From: Megasphaera stantonii
GTDB lineage: Bacteria; Bacillota; Negativicutes; Veillonellales; Megasphaeraceae
Reading direction: 5' to 3'
DNA length: 64,000 nucleotides
Assembly: GCF_003367905.1 (NCBI RefSeq)
Contig: NZ_CP029462.1
Location: forward strand, 1,550,001 to 1,614,000
Position numbers and translations under genes: made by a program. This document shows positions 43,727-52,184 of the stretch, piece after piece. The number at the start of each line of letters is the position of its first letter. The stretch's first letter is position 1. The notes beneath the pieces are model-generated. The model had not been told where the DNA came from, ran no database searches, and saw only the letters and a program-made list of their open reading frames with translations.

Positions 43727-44713
43727 TCAGCGAGGAGCCTTTCGGTATGTTTTTCTGTAGTCGCGGGGAAGAAGCTGCGTCGCTTCCTTGAAGGCCTTGG
43801 TGAATTTTCCCTGCGTTTCGTAGCCTACGGCGGCGGCAATCGCGGCGATGGAGTCGTCCGTCTGCTGCAGGAGCTCCATAGCCCGGCGGATTCGGTAGGA
43901 TCGCATGTAGGCGGCGATGGGCTGGCCGTAGACGGCTTTGAAGGTCGTTTTCAGGGACGACGTGTTGATGAAATACGTCTTGGCTAATTCGTCGATGGTG
44001 TACCGCTTGTCCAAATTCGCCGTCATGAGGGCGTGGATGTCCTGTACGACCGACGCCAGCTGGGCGTCGCAGCTTTGCTGGGCCGCGGGAGCGTCGATGT
44101 CGGCGCGGACGAGATACAGGAGCAGCTCCAGGGCGGCGATCTTGCAGGCCGCCGGGCGGTAGGGCTCCGGCGTGTCGTACAGGGAGGAAAAGAGACGTTC
44201 CAGCTCCTGATTCGGCGGGAAAACGACGGGCGCCGCACCGTATTTTTCGATGAGTTTCTCCGCCGTCGTGCCGGCGCTGGCGATGATGTCGGCCGGCGTG
44301 CCATTCAGAGCGCGGAAATCGACGGCCAGTCCCGCCCCTTCAAAATAGCCTAAAGGCAGGGACATGGCCGAATCGGCGCAGCAGTCCATCATGTGAGCTG
44401 CCGTCGCTCCCGCGCCGACGTAAGAGACGAAGCCCTTCGTCAGGTTCCAGCCGGCCCGGCCGCTGCGGCAGAAGGTGACTTCGATGGCGTCGTGCAGCGC
44501 TTCATGGCGGAACGATACGGTCGGCGCGAGGATTTGCCAATAGGACAGCTCGATGCCGGGAAATATCGTCGCCGCCGTCATGCATCCCTTGCCCTCTGTG
44601 CGGACGGTCACGCTGCGGATAGGCGGCAGGCCCGTTTCCAGTATCTGAATGGAGCAGACGCCGTCCGGAATAGAGCGCAGCGCGTCTTCTAACTGAGCCC
44701 GGCGGTCATTCAT
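43727..44713 (-). CDS. AraC-family transcriptional regulator
   Basis: AraC/XylS regulator (328 aa). The C-terminal 100 residues carry two HTH motifs ('YTIDELAKTYFINTSSLKTTFK' and 'SIAAIAAAVGYETQGKFTKAF'). The N-terminal part is of a less common type with 'CCADSAMSLP'. The ATG at 44713 overlaps the ArsR gene's end by 8 nt and has AAGGAAGG upstream; a GTG at 44722 would abut that site. It is co-transcribed with the ArsR gene, so it is likely part of a metal-response unit. Target unknown. Confidence 0.8.
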   Translation of the reverse strand: MNDRRAQLEDALRSIPDGVCSIQILETGLPPIRSVTVRTEGKGCMTAATIFPGIELSYWQILAPTVSFRHEALHDAIEVTFCRSGRAGWNLTKGFVSYVGAGATAAHMMDCCADSAMSLPLGYFEGAGLAVDFRALNGTPADIIASAGTTAEKLIEKYGAAPVVFPPNQELERLFSSLYDTPEPYRPAACKIAALELLLYLVRADIDAPAAQQSCDAQLASVVQDIHALMTANLDKRYTIDELAKTYFINTSSLKTTFKAVYGQPIAAYMRSYRIRRAMELLQQTDDSIAAIAAAVGYETQGKFTKAFKEATQLLPRDYRKTYRKAPR

Positions 44714-45089
44714 AGGAATCACCTTCCTTGTCCGGCATCGGGCAGGCGATGTCGACGAGTTGCTCCGTCATGGCGTGCAGTGCTTCGGCTTGCCGGGTTC
44801 GTACGGCCTGATAGTATACTTCTTTGCCGTCGCGGCGGCTGGTAATGAGGCCGCCGGCCTTCAGCAGCTTTAAGTGATGGGATACGGCGGGGCTGCTCAT
44901 GCCGACGAGGGCGGAAATATTGATGACGCATTCTTCGCAGTGGCACAGCAGCCAGAAAATGCGCAGGCGGCTGGCGTCGCCCAATAATTTGAATATATTC
45001 GATACGGTTTCAAAATCCTGTACGGCCGGCATGTGCTCCAGATGCTCGATAGACTGGCCGTGATGGTGCGGCAACGTAATCGGTTCCAT
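44706..45089 (-). CDS. ArsR/SmtB-family metal sensor repressor
   Basis: Small winged-helix repressor (127 aa) of the ArsR/SmtB family. The HTH is 'ALVGMSSPAVSHHLKLLKAGGLI'. A metal-site candidate is 'CHCEEC' at residues 49-54 in the alpha-3 position (compare ELCVCDL), and 'PHHHG' near the N-terminus may add ligands. It is divergent from the HMA/P-type ATPase genes, whose promoter carries a perfect dyad, and should derepress them on binding Zn, Cd or Pb. Confidence 0.88.
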   Translation of the reverse strand: MEPITLPHHHGQSIEHLEHMPAVQDFETVSNIFKLLGDASRLRIFWLLCHCEECVINISALVGMSSPAVSHHLKLLKAGGLITSRRDGKEVYYQAVRTRQAEALHAMTEQLVDIACPMPDKEGDSYE

Positions 45090-45234
45090 AGGATCGGGTC
45101 TCCTTTCGCCTTTATTGTATCATAGGGGGCTGCCGAAGAAAACGGGAAGATAGGCTGCGGAAGCGGCGACACTGGACGATTTTGCCCGATTGGAAATGGT
45201 TTTTGCCCAAACGGAACGGACTGGCTAGGCTGCG

Positions 45235-45262
45235 TTGACTTTCGCCGCCTCTATGGTATGAT
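45235..45262 (+). promoter_or_regulatory. predicted promoter of the HMA-ATPase genes
   Basis: TTGACT (45235-45240), 16-nt spacer, TATGAT (45257-45262). Confidence 0.65.
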
Positions 45263-45274
45263 GTAGTCAAGAAA

Positions 45275-45298
45275 ACGATTAAACAATTATTTAATCGT
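45275..45298. promoter_or_regulatory. predicted ArsR operator
   Basis: Perfect dyad ACGATTAAA-N6-TTTAATCGT immediately downstream of the -10. It is AT-rich and similar in layout to SmtB/CadC operators, and is placed to block transcription of the metal-export genes. Confidence 0.65.
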
Positions 45299-45330
45299 AA
45301 ATGCCTATACAACGAGAGGAGAGCTTACAC

Positions 45331-45549
45331 ATGAAAAAGACCTATAAAATCGACGTAGACTGCGCGAACTGCGCCAATAAGATGGAAGATGCGGCCCGCC
45401 ATACGGCAGGTGTCGCGGCGGCGACGGTAAACTTCATGACCTTGAAGATGATCGTCGAATTCGAAGACGGGGCCGACGTAAAGGCCGTCATGGAGGAAGT
45501 CCGCAAGAACTGCAAAAAGGTCGAAGACGATTGCGAGGTTTTCATCTGA
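45331..45549 (+). CDS. stand-alone heavy-metal-associated (HMA) domain protein
   Basis: Small metallochaperone-like protein (72 aa) with the metal-binding CxxC at C11 and C14 ('DCANCANKM') and a ferredoxin-like fold pattern. The ATG at 45331 has GAGGAGA upstream. It lies 53 nt before the P-type ATPase, which itself lacks an HMA domain, so the two probably function as donor and pump. Confidence 0.88.
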   Translation: MKKTYKIDVDCANCANKMEDAARHTAGVAAATVNFMTLKMIVEFEDGADVKAVMEEVRKNCKKVEDDCEVFI

Positions 45550-45602
45550 TGTACAGAAGCCGCCTGGTACAAGGCGGCATTTGCTTTACGAGGTGACAGA
45601 AT

Positions 45603-47582
45603 ATGAATAAGAAACAGAAAAAAATGCTCCTGCGCATCGTCGCTGCGGCCATACTCATGGTGGCCCTGGCCTTTGCGCCTGTCGGTGGAGCGGCCCGGTT
45701 CATGGCGTACGCCGTGCCGTACCTGCTTGTCGGCTACGATATTTTATGGAAAGCCCTGAAGGGCATTAAGAACCGTCAGGTCTTCGACGAAAACTTCCTC
45801 ATGGCCGTAGCGACGGTCGGAGCCATCGCCCTGGCCGTATACAGCGGCAGCGGCGACTATACGGAAGCCGTCGCCGTCATGCTCTTTTATCAGATCGGCG
45901 AGCTCTTCCAGAGCTACGCCGTCGGCAAGAGCCGCCGCAATATCAGCGAGCTCATGGATATCCGCCCCGATTACGCCAATATAGAACGAAACGGCCAGTT
46001 GGAACAGGTCGACCCTGACGAAGTGGAAATCGGCAGCGTCATCGTCGTCCAGCCTGGCGAAAAGGTGCCCATCGACGGCATCGTAACAGAAGGAATGTCG
46101 AATTTGAATACGAGCGCCCTGACCGGCGAAAGCCTGCCGCGAGACGTCGCGCCGGGAGATGAAATCATCAGCGGCTGCATCAACATGACCGGCGTCCTGC
46201 GCATTCGGACGACGAAGGACTTCGGCGAATCGACAGTATCGAAGATTTTGGATTTGGTCGAAAACGCCAGCTCCCGCAAGTCCAAGTCGGAAGACTTCAT
46301 TTCCAAGTTCGCCCGCGTCTATACGCCGGCCGTCTGCATCAGCGCCCTCGTCCTGGCTATTGCGCCGCCTGTCGTCCGCATGGCCGCCATGGGCCTTGCG
46401 CCTGAATGGGGCACGTGGATTTACCGGGCTCTGACCTTCCTGGTCATCAGCTGCCCCTGCGCGCTGGTCATCAGCATTCCCCTGAGCTTCTTCGCCGGTA
46501 TCGGCGGGGCCAGCAAGGAAGGCGTTCTCGTCAAGGGCTCCAACTATTTGGAAACCCTGTCCCAGACGAACATCGTCGTCTTTGATAAGACGGGCACCCT
46601 GACCCAGGGCGTCTTTGAAGTCAACGGCATTCACCACAGCGGCATGGATGAGGCCGAACTCATCGAGCTGGCGGCCCTGGCTGAAAGCGCTTCGTCCCAT
46701 CCTATCAGCAAGAGCCTCCAAAAGGCTTACGGCAAGCCGATCGACAGAAGCCGCGCGACGGATATTCAGGAAATCAGCGGCCACGGCGTCATAGCCATGG
46801 TAGACGGCCGGCAGGTCGCCGTCGGCAACGACAAGCTCATGGCCAAGCTCGGCGTCAAAGCCATTCCCTGCCATCAGGCCGGCACGATTATCCACATGGC
46901 CGTCGACGGGGTCTATGCCGGCCATATCGTCATTTCCGATGTCGTAAAGCCCACGTCCCGCCGGGCCATCGCGGCCTTGAAGGACGCCGGCGTTCGCAAG
47001 ACCGTCATGCTGACGGGCGACGCCAAGGCTGTGGCCGCACAGGTTGCCTCGTTCTTAGGCATCGACGAAGTATTCAGCCAGCTCCTGCCGGCCGATAAGG
47101 TGACAAAGGTAGAAGAGCTGCTGAGCCGGAAAGGGAAGAAGGAAAAGCTGGCCTTTGTCGGCGACGGCATCAACGACGCGCCGGTCCTGCGCCGGGCTGA
47201 TATCGGCATCGCCATGGGGGCCATGGGCTCCGACGCGGCCATCGAGGCGGCCGACGTAGTCCTCATGGACGACGACCCGCTGAAAATCGCCAAGGCTATC
47301 CGCATTTCCCGCAAATGCCTGGGCATCGTATACCAAAACATCGTCTTTGCCATCGGCGTCAAGCTCCTCTGCCTTGCCTTGGGAGCTGTGGGCCTGGCCA
47401 ACATGTGGCTGGCCATCTTCGCCGACGTCGGCGTCATGATCCTCGCCGTCCTCAACGCCATCCGGGCGTTATTCGTACACAACCTAGGAGGAACAGACTA
47501 TGAAATTTCAACAGATTCGCAACGCGACGACCAAGCTGGAGTACGGGGGAACGACGTTCCTCGTCGATCCGTGGCTGGCTGA
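45603..47582 (+). CDS. P1B-type heavy-metal ATPase (Zn/Cd/Pb exporter type)
   Basis: Membrane cation pump (659 aa). The 'CPC' metal-site motif is at residues 284-286, phosphorylated Asp D328 is in 'DKTGT', and actuator 'TGES', 'HP' and 'GDGINDAP' are all present. The CPC signature fits the Zn/Cd/Pb or Cu/Ag class; the ArsR regulator and separate HMA argue for the former. There is no N-terminal HMA domain. Beyond 'NAIRALF' near 632 about 27 extra residues run 83 nt into the next gene in another frame, so a native stop was probably lost. Confidence 0.9.
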   Translation: MNKKQKKMLLRIVAAAILMVALAFAPVGGAARFMAYAVPYLLVGYDILWKALKGIKNRQVFDENFLMAVATVGAIALAVYSGSGDYTEAVAVMLFYQIGELFQSYAVGKSRRNISELMDIRPDYANIERNGQLEQVDPDEVEIGSVIVVQPGEKVPIDGIVTEGMSNLNTSALTGESLPRDVAPGDEIISGCINMTGVLRIRTTKDFGESTVSKILDLVENASSRKSKSEDFISKFARVYTPAVCISALVLAIAPPVVRMAAMGLAPEWGTWIYRALTFLVISCPCALVISIPLSFFAGIGGASKEGVLVKGSNYLETLSQTNIVVFDKTGTLTQGVFEVNGIHHSGMDEAELIELAALAESASSHPISKSLQKAYGKPIDRSRATDIQEISGHGVIAMVDGRQVAVGNDKLMAKLGVKAIPCHQAGTIIHMAVDGVYAGHIVISDVVKPTSRRAIAALKDAGVRKTVMLTGDAKAVAAQVASFLGIDEVFSQLLPADKVTKVEELLSRKGKKEKLAFVGDGINDAPVLRRADIGIAMGAMGSDAAIEAADVVLMDDDPLKIAKAIRISRKCLGIVYQNIVFAIGVKLLCLALGAVGLANMWLAIFADVGVMILAVLNAIRALFVHNLGGTDYEISTDSQRDDQAGVRGNDVPRRSVAG

Positions 47583-48297
47583 TACCGGTGCTATGGGCTC
47601 GTTTCGCCAGATCAATAATCCTGACTTTTCCCCAATGCTGGACGAACAGCTCGATATTCCCATGCCTATGTGCGGATTGCCCATGGCGGCCAACGAAGTA
47701 TTAAAAGGCGTCGACGCCTATATCGTGACGCACGTGCACCCGGACCATATCGATATGGGCCCCGACGGAACCTGCGGCGGACCACTCTGCCATGATACGC
47801 CCCTATGGGTGCAGAACGAAGGCGACGCCGCTGTCATGAAGGCATCCGGCTTTACCGATGTTCGCCTGCTATCGGAACAAGGGACGACGGTACAGGGCGT
47901 TAAGTTGACGAAGATTGAAGGTCAGCACGGTACCATCGAGCCCTGCGGCCCGTCGTGCGGCGTCGTCTTAGAGGCTGAAGGCGAACCGACGGTATACCTC
48001 GTCGGCGATACGGTCTGGTTTGACGCCGTAGAGCAGGCTCTTCGGACCTATAGGCCCGCCGTCATCGTCGTCAACGCCTGCGCGGCGTACCTCAAAAAGA
48101 ACGGCCGCCTCATCATGAATGCCGACGACATTGAGCTGATTCGCCGGGTTTGCCCCGACGCCTGGATTATTGCCAGCCATATGGACACAGTAGCCCACGC
48201 GGCTTTGACGAGGTATTCCCTGCGCCTGGTCTTGGAGGCTAAGGGCTTAGACAACGTATATATCCCCGACGACGGCGAAACGTACGTCTTCGATTGA
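47500..48297 (+). CDS. UlaG-like MBL-fold metallo-hydrolase
   Basis: Metallo-beta-lactamase-fold protein (265 aa) of the UlaG/Zn-dependent hydrolase group. It opens 'FQQIRNATTKLEYGGTTFLVDPWL' and has the metal motif 'THVHPDHID', later 'GDTVWFD'. TAGGAGG precedes the ATG. It overlaps the ATPase gene by 83 nt in another frame and is probably co-transcribed with it. Substrate unknown; a cyclic phosphate or lactone is possible by family. Confidence 0.83.
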   Translation: MKFQQIRNATTKLEYGGTTFLVDPWLADTGAMGSFRQINNPDFSPMLDEQLDIPMPMCGLPMAANEVLKGVDAYIVTHVHPDHIDMGPDGTCGGPLCHDTPLWVQNEGDAAVMKASGFTDVRLLSEQGTTVQGVKLTKIEGQHGTIEPCGPSCGVVLEAEGEPTVYLVGDTVWFDAVEQALRTYRPAVIVVNACAAYLKKNGRLIMNADDIELIRRVCPDAWIIASHMDTVAHAALTRYSLRLVLEAKGLDNVYIPDDGETYVFD

Positions 48298-48330
48298 TAT
48301 ATTCATATCCCCTCTTTAATATATAAACGC

Positions 48331-48371
48331 GGCGGGGCAGATTCCACGATGCAGTGGGAATCTGCCCCGCC
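48331..48371 (+). terminator. terminator hairpin after the MBL gene
   Basis: Perfect 15-bp stem (48331-48345 with 48357-48371) and an 11-nt loop, followed by TTTGCT. Confidence 0.75.
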
Positions 48372-48561
48372 TTTGCTATGCGCTGTCGGATATTGTGCAT
48401 TTGCAGTGAAAAAGACATGTCGGAACTTCTGGCGAGAATATAAGCTGGCGATACGATTGGCGATAAGCAGATAGTTGTTATGCCTGCCATGTTTTGATGG
48501 TATAATATAAATGAATAGAATTTTGTTTGCCATAGCAAAAGAATGAGAGGAGGCGATTGTT

Positions 48562-50031
48562 TTGAGTGAAATGGCTATGTTTTTTGGCGAGTCTCGGTAC
48601 ATAGAATATAAGCGGGAAGTTCCGAAAGATAGTTTAAAATACATGAAATCTGTTGTAGCGTTTGCTAATGGTGACGGCGGACAAATTATCTTTGGCGTTG
48701 AGGATAATACCGAAAAGGTTATTGGTGTACCTGCCGAGACCTTATTTCAAACGATGGATGCGTTGACGAATGCCGTAACGGATAGTTGTGAACCCATGAT
48801 TATACCTAATATAATGGTTAGAGAAATAGATGAAAAGCAAATTATTATCATGGAGATAATGCCGGGAATGGAACGGCCATATTTTATTAAAAGCAAAGGA
48901 ATGATTAACGGTACCTATATCAGGACTGCTGGAACGACTCGTCCTGCCGATCAAGTTATACTGCAAGAGCTAATTTTAGAAGGCCGTAATAAATTTTTTG
49001 ATCAGGAACCTGTTTGGCATGGAATGGTTGCCGACTATGAAATTGATGCATTATGCCGGCAGTTGTATGAGATTGCGTTAAAAAATGCTAAAACGGCAGA
49101 ACAAAGACAGGCTGTAAAAAGAGTTACAAAGAATACGCTGTTGTCTTGGGGCGTATTAGCGGAACGGCAGCATATGGTGCTGCCGACGAATGCATATTCC
49201 ATGCTGACGAATACGAACGGTTTGCCGCCGCTTATCCAATGCGCCGTCTTTAAAACGGAAAACAGAGCTATATTTGTAGATCGCAGGGAAATAACCGGGA
49301 CAGTACAGGAGCAAATAGAAAAGGCGCTGCAATATGTGCTGGAAAAAATAAATATGGGTGCCCGATTTCACGGCATCTATCGAGAAGATGTGTATGAATT
49401 GCCGCCAGATAGTCTAAGAGAATTAATTGCGAATGCAGTAGTACATCGAAGTTATTTAGAACCAGCTCCCATACAAATTGCCTTATTTGCCAATCGACTG
49501 GAGATTACATCTCCTGGTGGTTTGATGCGCGGCGTGACCGTGGCAAAAATGAAAGAAGGCTTTTCGAAGATTAGAAATAGAGCTTTAGCAAGCGCTTTTG
49601 CTTACATGAATATCATTGAGCAATGGGGAAGTGGTATTCCTAGAATTATGCATGAGTGCCAAGAGTATGGGCTTCCAGAATTGGAAATTATAGACTTAGA
49701 CGGAGATATGCGAGTTAATTTATATAGGTGTACCAAGGCGAAGACTGACCAAAAGACTGACCAAAAGACTGACCAAAAGACTGACCAAAAGACTGACCAA
49801 AAGACTGACCAAAAGACTGAAAGCAACCCTATACTAACAGACAATGAAGCGGCTATTTGGCAAATATTGCTGCAAAAACCAAGTTGTACGCAGAAGGAAA
49901 TGGCCGGGATCCTGCGATGGAAGCCGGGAAAAATTAAATACCATATCCGCAATTTGCAGGCAAAAGGCCGAATCATACGAGTTGGGTCCCATAGGAAGGG
50001 ATATTGGCAGCTCGTTCAGCCAGAAAAATGA
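48562..50031 (+). CDS. AlbA_2/HATPase-type ATP-binding transcriptional regulator with KTDQ repeats
   Basis: Protein of 489 aa with an N-terminal AlbA_2 (Schlafen-type) domain ('ESRYIEYKREVP', 'ANGDGGQIIFGV'). A central HATPase_c_4-like domain has 'ELIANAVVHRSY' and 'QWGSGIPRI', and a C-terminal winged helix follows. Between the last two lie six tandem KTDQ units from residue 394 on, encoded by a 12-nt DNA repeat. The TTG start is supported by GAGGAGG 8 nt upstream. It is clearly AT-rich compared with the flanks, suggesting acquisition. Members of this group are annotated as DNA-binding regulators; a defence role is only a possibility. Confidence 0.75.
   Translation: MSEMAMFFGESRYIEYKREVPKDSLKYMKSVVAFANGDGGQIIFGVEDNTEKVIGVPAETLFQTMDALTNAVTDSCEPMIIPNIMVREIDEKQIIIMEIMPGMERPYFIKSKGMINGTYIRTAGTTRPADQVILQELILEGRNKFFDQEPVWHGMVADYEIDALCRQLYEIALKNAKTAEQRQAVKRVTKNTLLSWGVLAERQHMVLPTNAYSMLTNTNGLPPLIQCAVFKTENRAIFVDRREITGTVQEQIEKALQYVLEKINMGARFHGIYREDVYELPPDSLRELIANAVVHRSYLEPAPIQIALFANRLEITSPGGLMRGVTVAKMKEGFSKIRNRALASAFAYMNIIEQWGSGIPRIMHECQEYGLPELEIIDLDGDMRVNLYRCTKAKTDQKTDQKTDQKTDQKTDQKTDQKTESNPILTDNEAAIWQILLQKPSCTQKEMAGILRWKPGKIKYHIRNLQAKGRIIRVGSHRKGYWQLVQPEK
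49741..49820 (+). repeat. 12-nt tandem repeat (KTDQ codons)
   Basis: AAGACTGACCAA occurs six times in perfect tandem, with a partial seventh copy. The 12-nt unit keeps frame, so copy-number change would only lengthen the linker. Confidence 0.95.
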
Positions 50032-50116
50032 TGAATATTCCCGATTCGAAATGAAGAAGCCGGCGATGCCGTTTACATTTTAGACTATACGCACAACGCT
50101 CCGGCTTTATAACGAG

Positions 50117-50158
50117 AAAACGCCCCGTGTCAGCAGTATGACTGATACAGGGCGTTTT
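50117..50158. terminator. bidirectional terminator, AlbA_2 gene/DMT gene
   Basis: AAAACGCCC (50117-50125) with GGGCGTTTT (50150-50158) and an inner TGTCAG/CTGATACA pairing; A/T runs at both ends. Confidence 0.85.
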
Positions 50159-50159
50159 G

Positions 50160-51029
50160 TCATTTCTTCGTATTGGACAGGACGATGGCGGCGACCATGA
50201 GGACGCTGCCCAGGCATTCCTGGAGGCTGACGCCGTGGTTGTAGAACCAGACGGCCAGGAGAAAGCCGAAGACGGCTTCCATGGAAATGATGAGCGAGGC
50301 GTGGGAGTCGCTCGTGTGCTGCTGGGCGATGTTTTGGGCCGAGAAGGCGAAGACCGTATTGAGCAGGACGAGGTAAGCGATGCCGATCAGGGCGTTTTCG
50401 CCGGCGCAGATCAGTGTGTCGGGCAGGCCGGAAAAGGGCAGGGCCAGCAGCCCCGGCGTCAGGAGCTGAAAGAAGGTCATGGAAAACATGTCAGCCCCCT
50501 TGATGAAGTTGCCGACATATACGATTTGAATGGAAAAGCAGATGGCCGCCATGAGGGACAGGACGTCGCCCAAGGTAGGCGTCAGATTTCCCGGCTTCAG
50601 GCACAGCAGGGCCAGGCCGGTTACGGCCAGCAGGGCGCAGCCGACGTCGCGGCGGCGCAGGGGATTGTGAGCCAGGGCGACGGACAGAAAGGGGACGAAA
50701 ATGGCGTAGGACGTGACGAGGAAGGAATGGCGCTCTACTGTCGTCAGGGCCAGGCCGTTGAGCTGGAAGATGAAGGCGATGAACTGAATGGCGCCGATAA
50801 TGACGCCGTATCGTATTTCGCGCCCCGTGCCGCGGAGTATCTGCTTATGGAAGAGCAGGAACATGACGGCGGCGGACAGGAGGAAGCGGGAGCTCATGAC
50901 GCCGAAGGCCGACAGGGAGGACAAGGCTTCTTTCGATGCGATAAAGCCGCCGCCCCAGATGACGGCGACGAGGAGAAGGGCAAGGTCTGCGGCGAGCATT
51001 TTAAGCCGCGGCGTACGGGACAGGTTCAT
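50160..51029 (-). CDS. EamA-family (DMT) metabolite transporter
   Basis: Drug/metabolite transporter superfamily member (289 aa) with ten hydrophobic helices arranged as two EamA repeats. The first ends near 'LALTTVERHSFLVTSY' and the second near 'ISMEAVFGFLLA'. AGAGGTG precedes the ATG. It is probably monocistronic. Substrate not predictable; efflux of amino acids or metabolites is typical. Confidence 0.85.
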   Translation of the reverse strand: MNLSRTPRLKMLAADLALLLVAVIWGGGFIASKEALSSLSAFGVMSSRFLLSAAVMFLLFHKQILRGTGREIRYGVIIGAIQFIAFIFQLNGLALTTVERHSFLVTSYAIFVPFLSVALAHNPLRRRDVGCALLAVTGLALLCLKPGNLTPTLGDVLSLMAAICFSIQIVYVGNFIKGADMFSMTFFQLLTPGLLALPFSGLPDTLICAGENALIGIAYLVLLNTVFAFSAQNIAQQHTSDSHASLIISMEAVFGFLLAVWFYNHGVSLQECLGSVLMVAAIVLSNTKK

Positions 51030-51147
51030 GAAAACACCTCTGTATCAATGTGGCTGAAGACGCGGCGATGGCGTCTTGACTAATTACTGTATTATAACAA
51101 GTTTTTGCCATGCTTAAAAGGTAGGGCGAGACATGTGTCCAAAGTAT

Positions 51148-51176
51148 TTGCCTGTCGGGGCTTTTCTTTTTATAAT
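51148..51176 (+). promoter_or_regulatory. predicted promoter of the flavoprotein gene
   Basis: TTGCCT (51148-51153), 17-nt spacer, TATAAT (51171-51176), about 55 nt before the start codon. Confidence 0.6.
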
Positions 51177-51234
51177 GGAAGACATGAAACCGAGAGCGCC
51201 GCAGCAGGCGCACTATAGAAAGGGAGAATATACG

Positions 51235-51771
51235 ATGAAACGCGTACTGATAATTACTTCGAGCCTGCGGGCTCACAGCAATTCCGACGCCCTGGCCGAG
51301 TCCTTTGCCCGCGGGGCGAAGGACGGCGGCTGCGACGTGACCTGCGTCAGCCTGAAAGGAAAGGACATCGCCTTCTGCCGGGGCTGCCTGGCCTGTCAGG
51401 AACGGCAGGACTGCGTCATTGCCGACGACGCCGCGCCCATTGCCGAAGCGATGAAAGAGGCCGACGTCATCGCCTTCGCTACGCCCGTGTACTATTACGG
51501 TTTGGCAGGACAGCTCAAGACCTTGCTGGACCGGGCCAACTGCCTGTTCTCGTCGGACTACCGGTTCCGTGATATTTACCTGCTGGCTTCGGCGGCCGAA
51601 AACGAGGCGACGACGATGGACGGGCCTATCCGCGGCATACAGGGCTGGATCGACTGCTTTGAAAAGGCACGGCTGGCCGGTACGGTCTTTGCCGGCGGCG
51701 TCAACGACGGCGGCGATATCGAAGGCCATCCGTCGCTGCAGCAGGCCTACGAAATGGGAAAAGAAATCTAA
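51235..51771 (+). CDS. NADPH-dependent FMN reductase/flavodoxin-family protein
   Basis: Flavoprotein (178 aa) of the NADPH-dependent FMN reductase group. The phosphate loop is 'SSLRAHSNSD' and the 'CRGCLACQ' cysteines may hold an Fe-S cluster, as in iron-sulfur flavoproteins. 'TPVYYYGLAGQLK' is the FMN-binding segment. AAGGGAG precedes the ATG at 51235; upstream in-frame codons are not coding. Likely an electron-transfer or quinone/nitro reductase role. Confidence 0.85.
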   Translation: MKRVLIITSSLRAHSNSDALAESFARGAKDGGCDVTCVSLKGKDIAFCRGCLACQERQDCVIADDAAPIAEAMKEADVIAFATPVYYYGLAGQLKTLLDRANCLFSSDYRFRDIYLLASAAENEATTMDGPIRGIQGWIDCFEKARLAGTVFAGGVNDGGDIEGHPSLQQAYEMGKEI

Positions 51772-51779
51772 AAAAAGAG

Positions 51780-51808
51780 TTGAAATCGCCGTTTTTTGGT
51801 GATATAAT
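51780..51808 (+). promoter_or_regulatory. predicted promoter of rpsF-ssb-rpsR
   Basis: TTGAAA (51780-51785), 17-nt spacer, TATAAT (51803-51808). Confidence 0.75.
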
Positions 51809-51813
51809 TAAAA

Positions 51814-51856
51814 AGCTTGAATCGTGTCAAGCTCCTAACCCTTCTGCGGGAAGGGT
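51814..51856 (+). promoter_or_regulatory. two-hairpin leader of the rpsF operon
   Basis: Hairpins AGCTTGA/TCAAGCT (51814-51833) and ACCCTTC/GAAGGGT (51838-51856) lie between promoter and start codon. They are candidates for the S6:S18 autoregulatory leader known in other bacteria. Confidence 0.45.
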
Positions 51857-51883
51857 CATATGTCCAAAAGAGGAGGTGATTTC

Positions 51884-52168
51884 GTGAACAAGTACGAAGT
51901 CATATTTATTGCAAAGCCGCTTGAAGAAGCAGAAGTAGATCCGATCGTTGAATTCGTGTCCAATTTGCTTACGAAAAACAGCTGCAATATCGAAAAGGTA
52001 GATCGCTGGGGCAAACGCCATTTAGCTTACCCGGTCAAGAAACAGGCCGACGGCTACTATGTGTTGATTAACTTTGAAGCAGATCCTGCTACGATCAAAG
52101 AAATCGACCGCGTTTTGAAGATCCGCGACGAAGTCCTGAAACACTTGATCGTCAAGATCGACGAATAA
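51884..52168 (+). CDS. rpsF: 30S ribosomal protein S6
   Basis: S6 (94 aa), starting at GTG (51884) with AGGAGGTGA upstream; the frame stays open to 51860 but those codons are non-native. 'YEVIFIAKP' and 'GKRHLAYPVKKQADGYYVLI' are typical of S6. First gene of the rpsF-ssb-rpsR operon, followed by ssb 16 nt later. Confidence 0.95.
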   Translation: MNKYEVIFIAKPLEEAEVDPIVEFVSNLLTKNSCNIEKVDRWGKRHLAYPVKKQADGYYVLINFEADPATIKEIDRVLKIRDEVLKHLIVKIDE

Positions 52169-52184
52169 CCGGAGGCGCGAAGGT

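Noticed and set aside
49741-49820. Tandem repeat as a CRISPR-like array
   Set aside because: The 12-nt units are contiguous without spacers and keep a reading frame.
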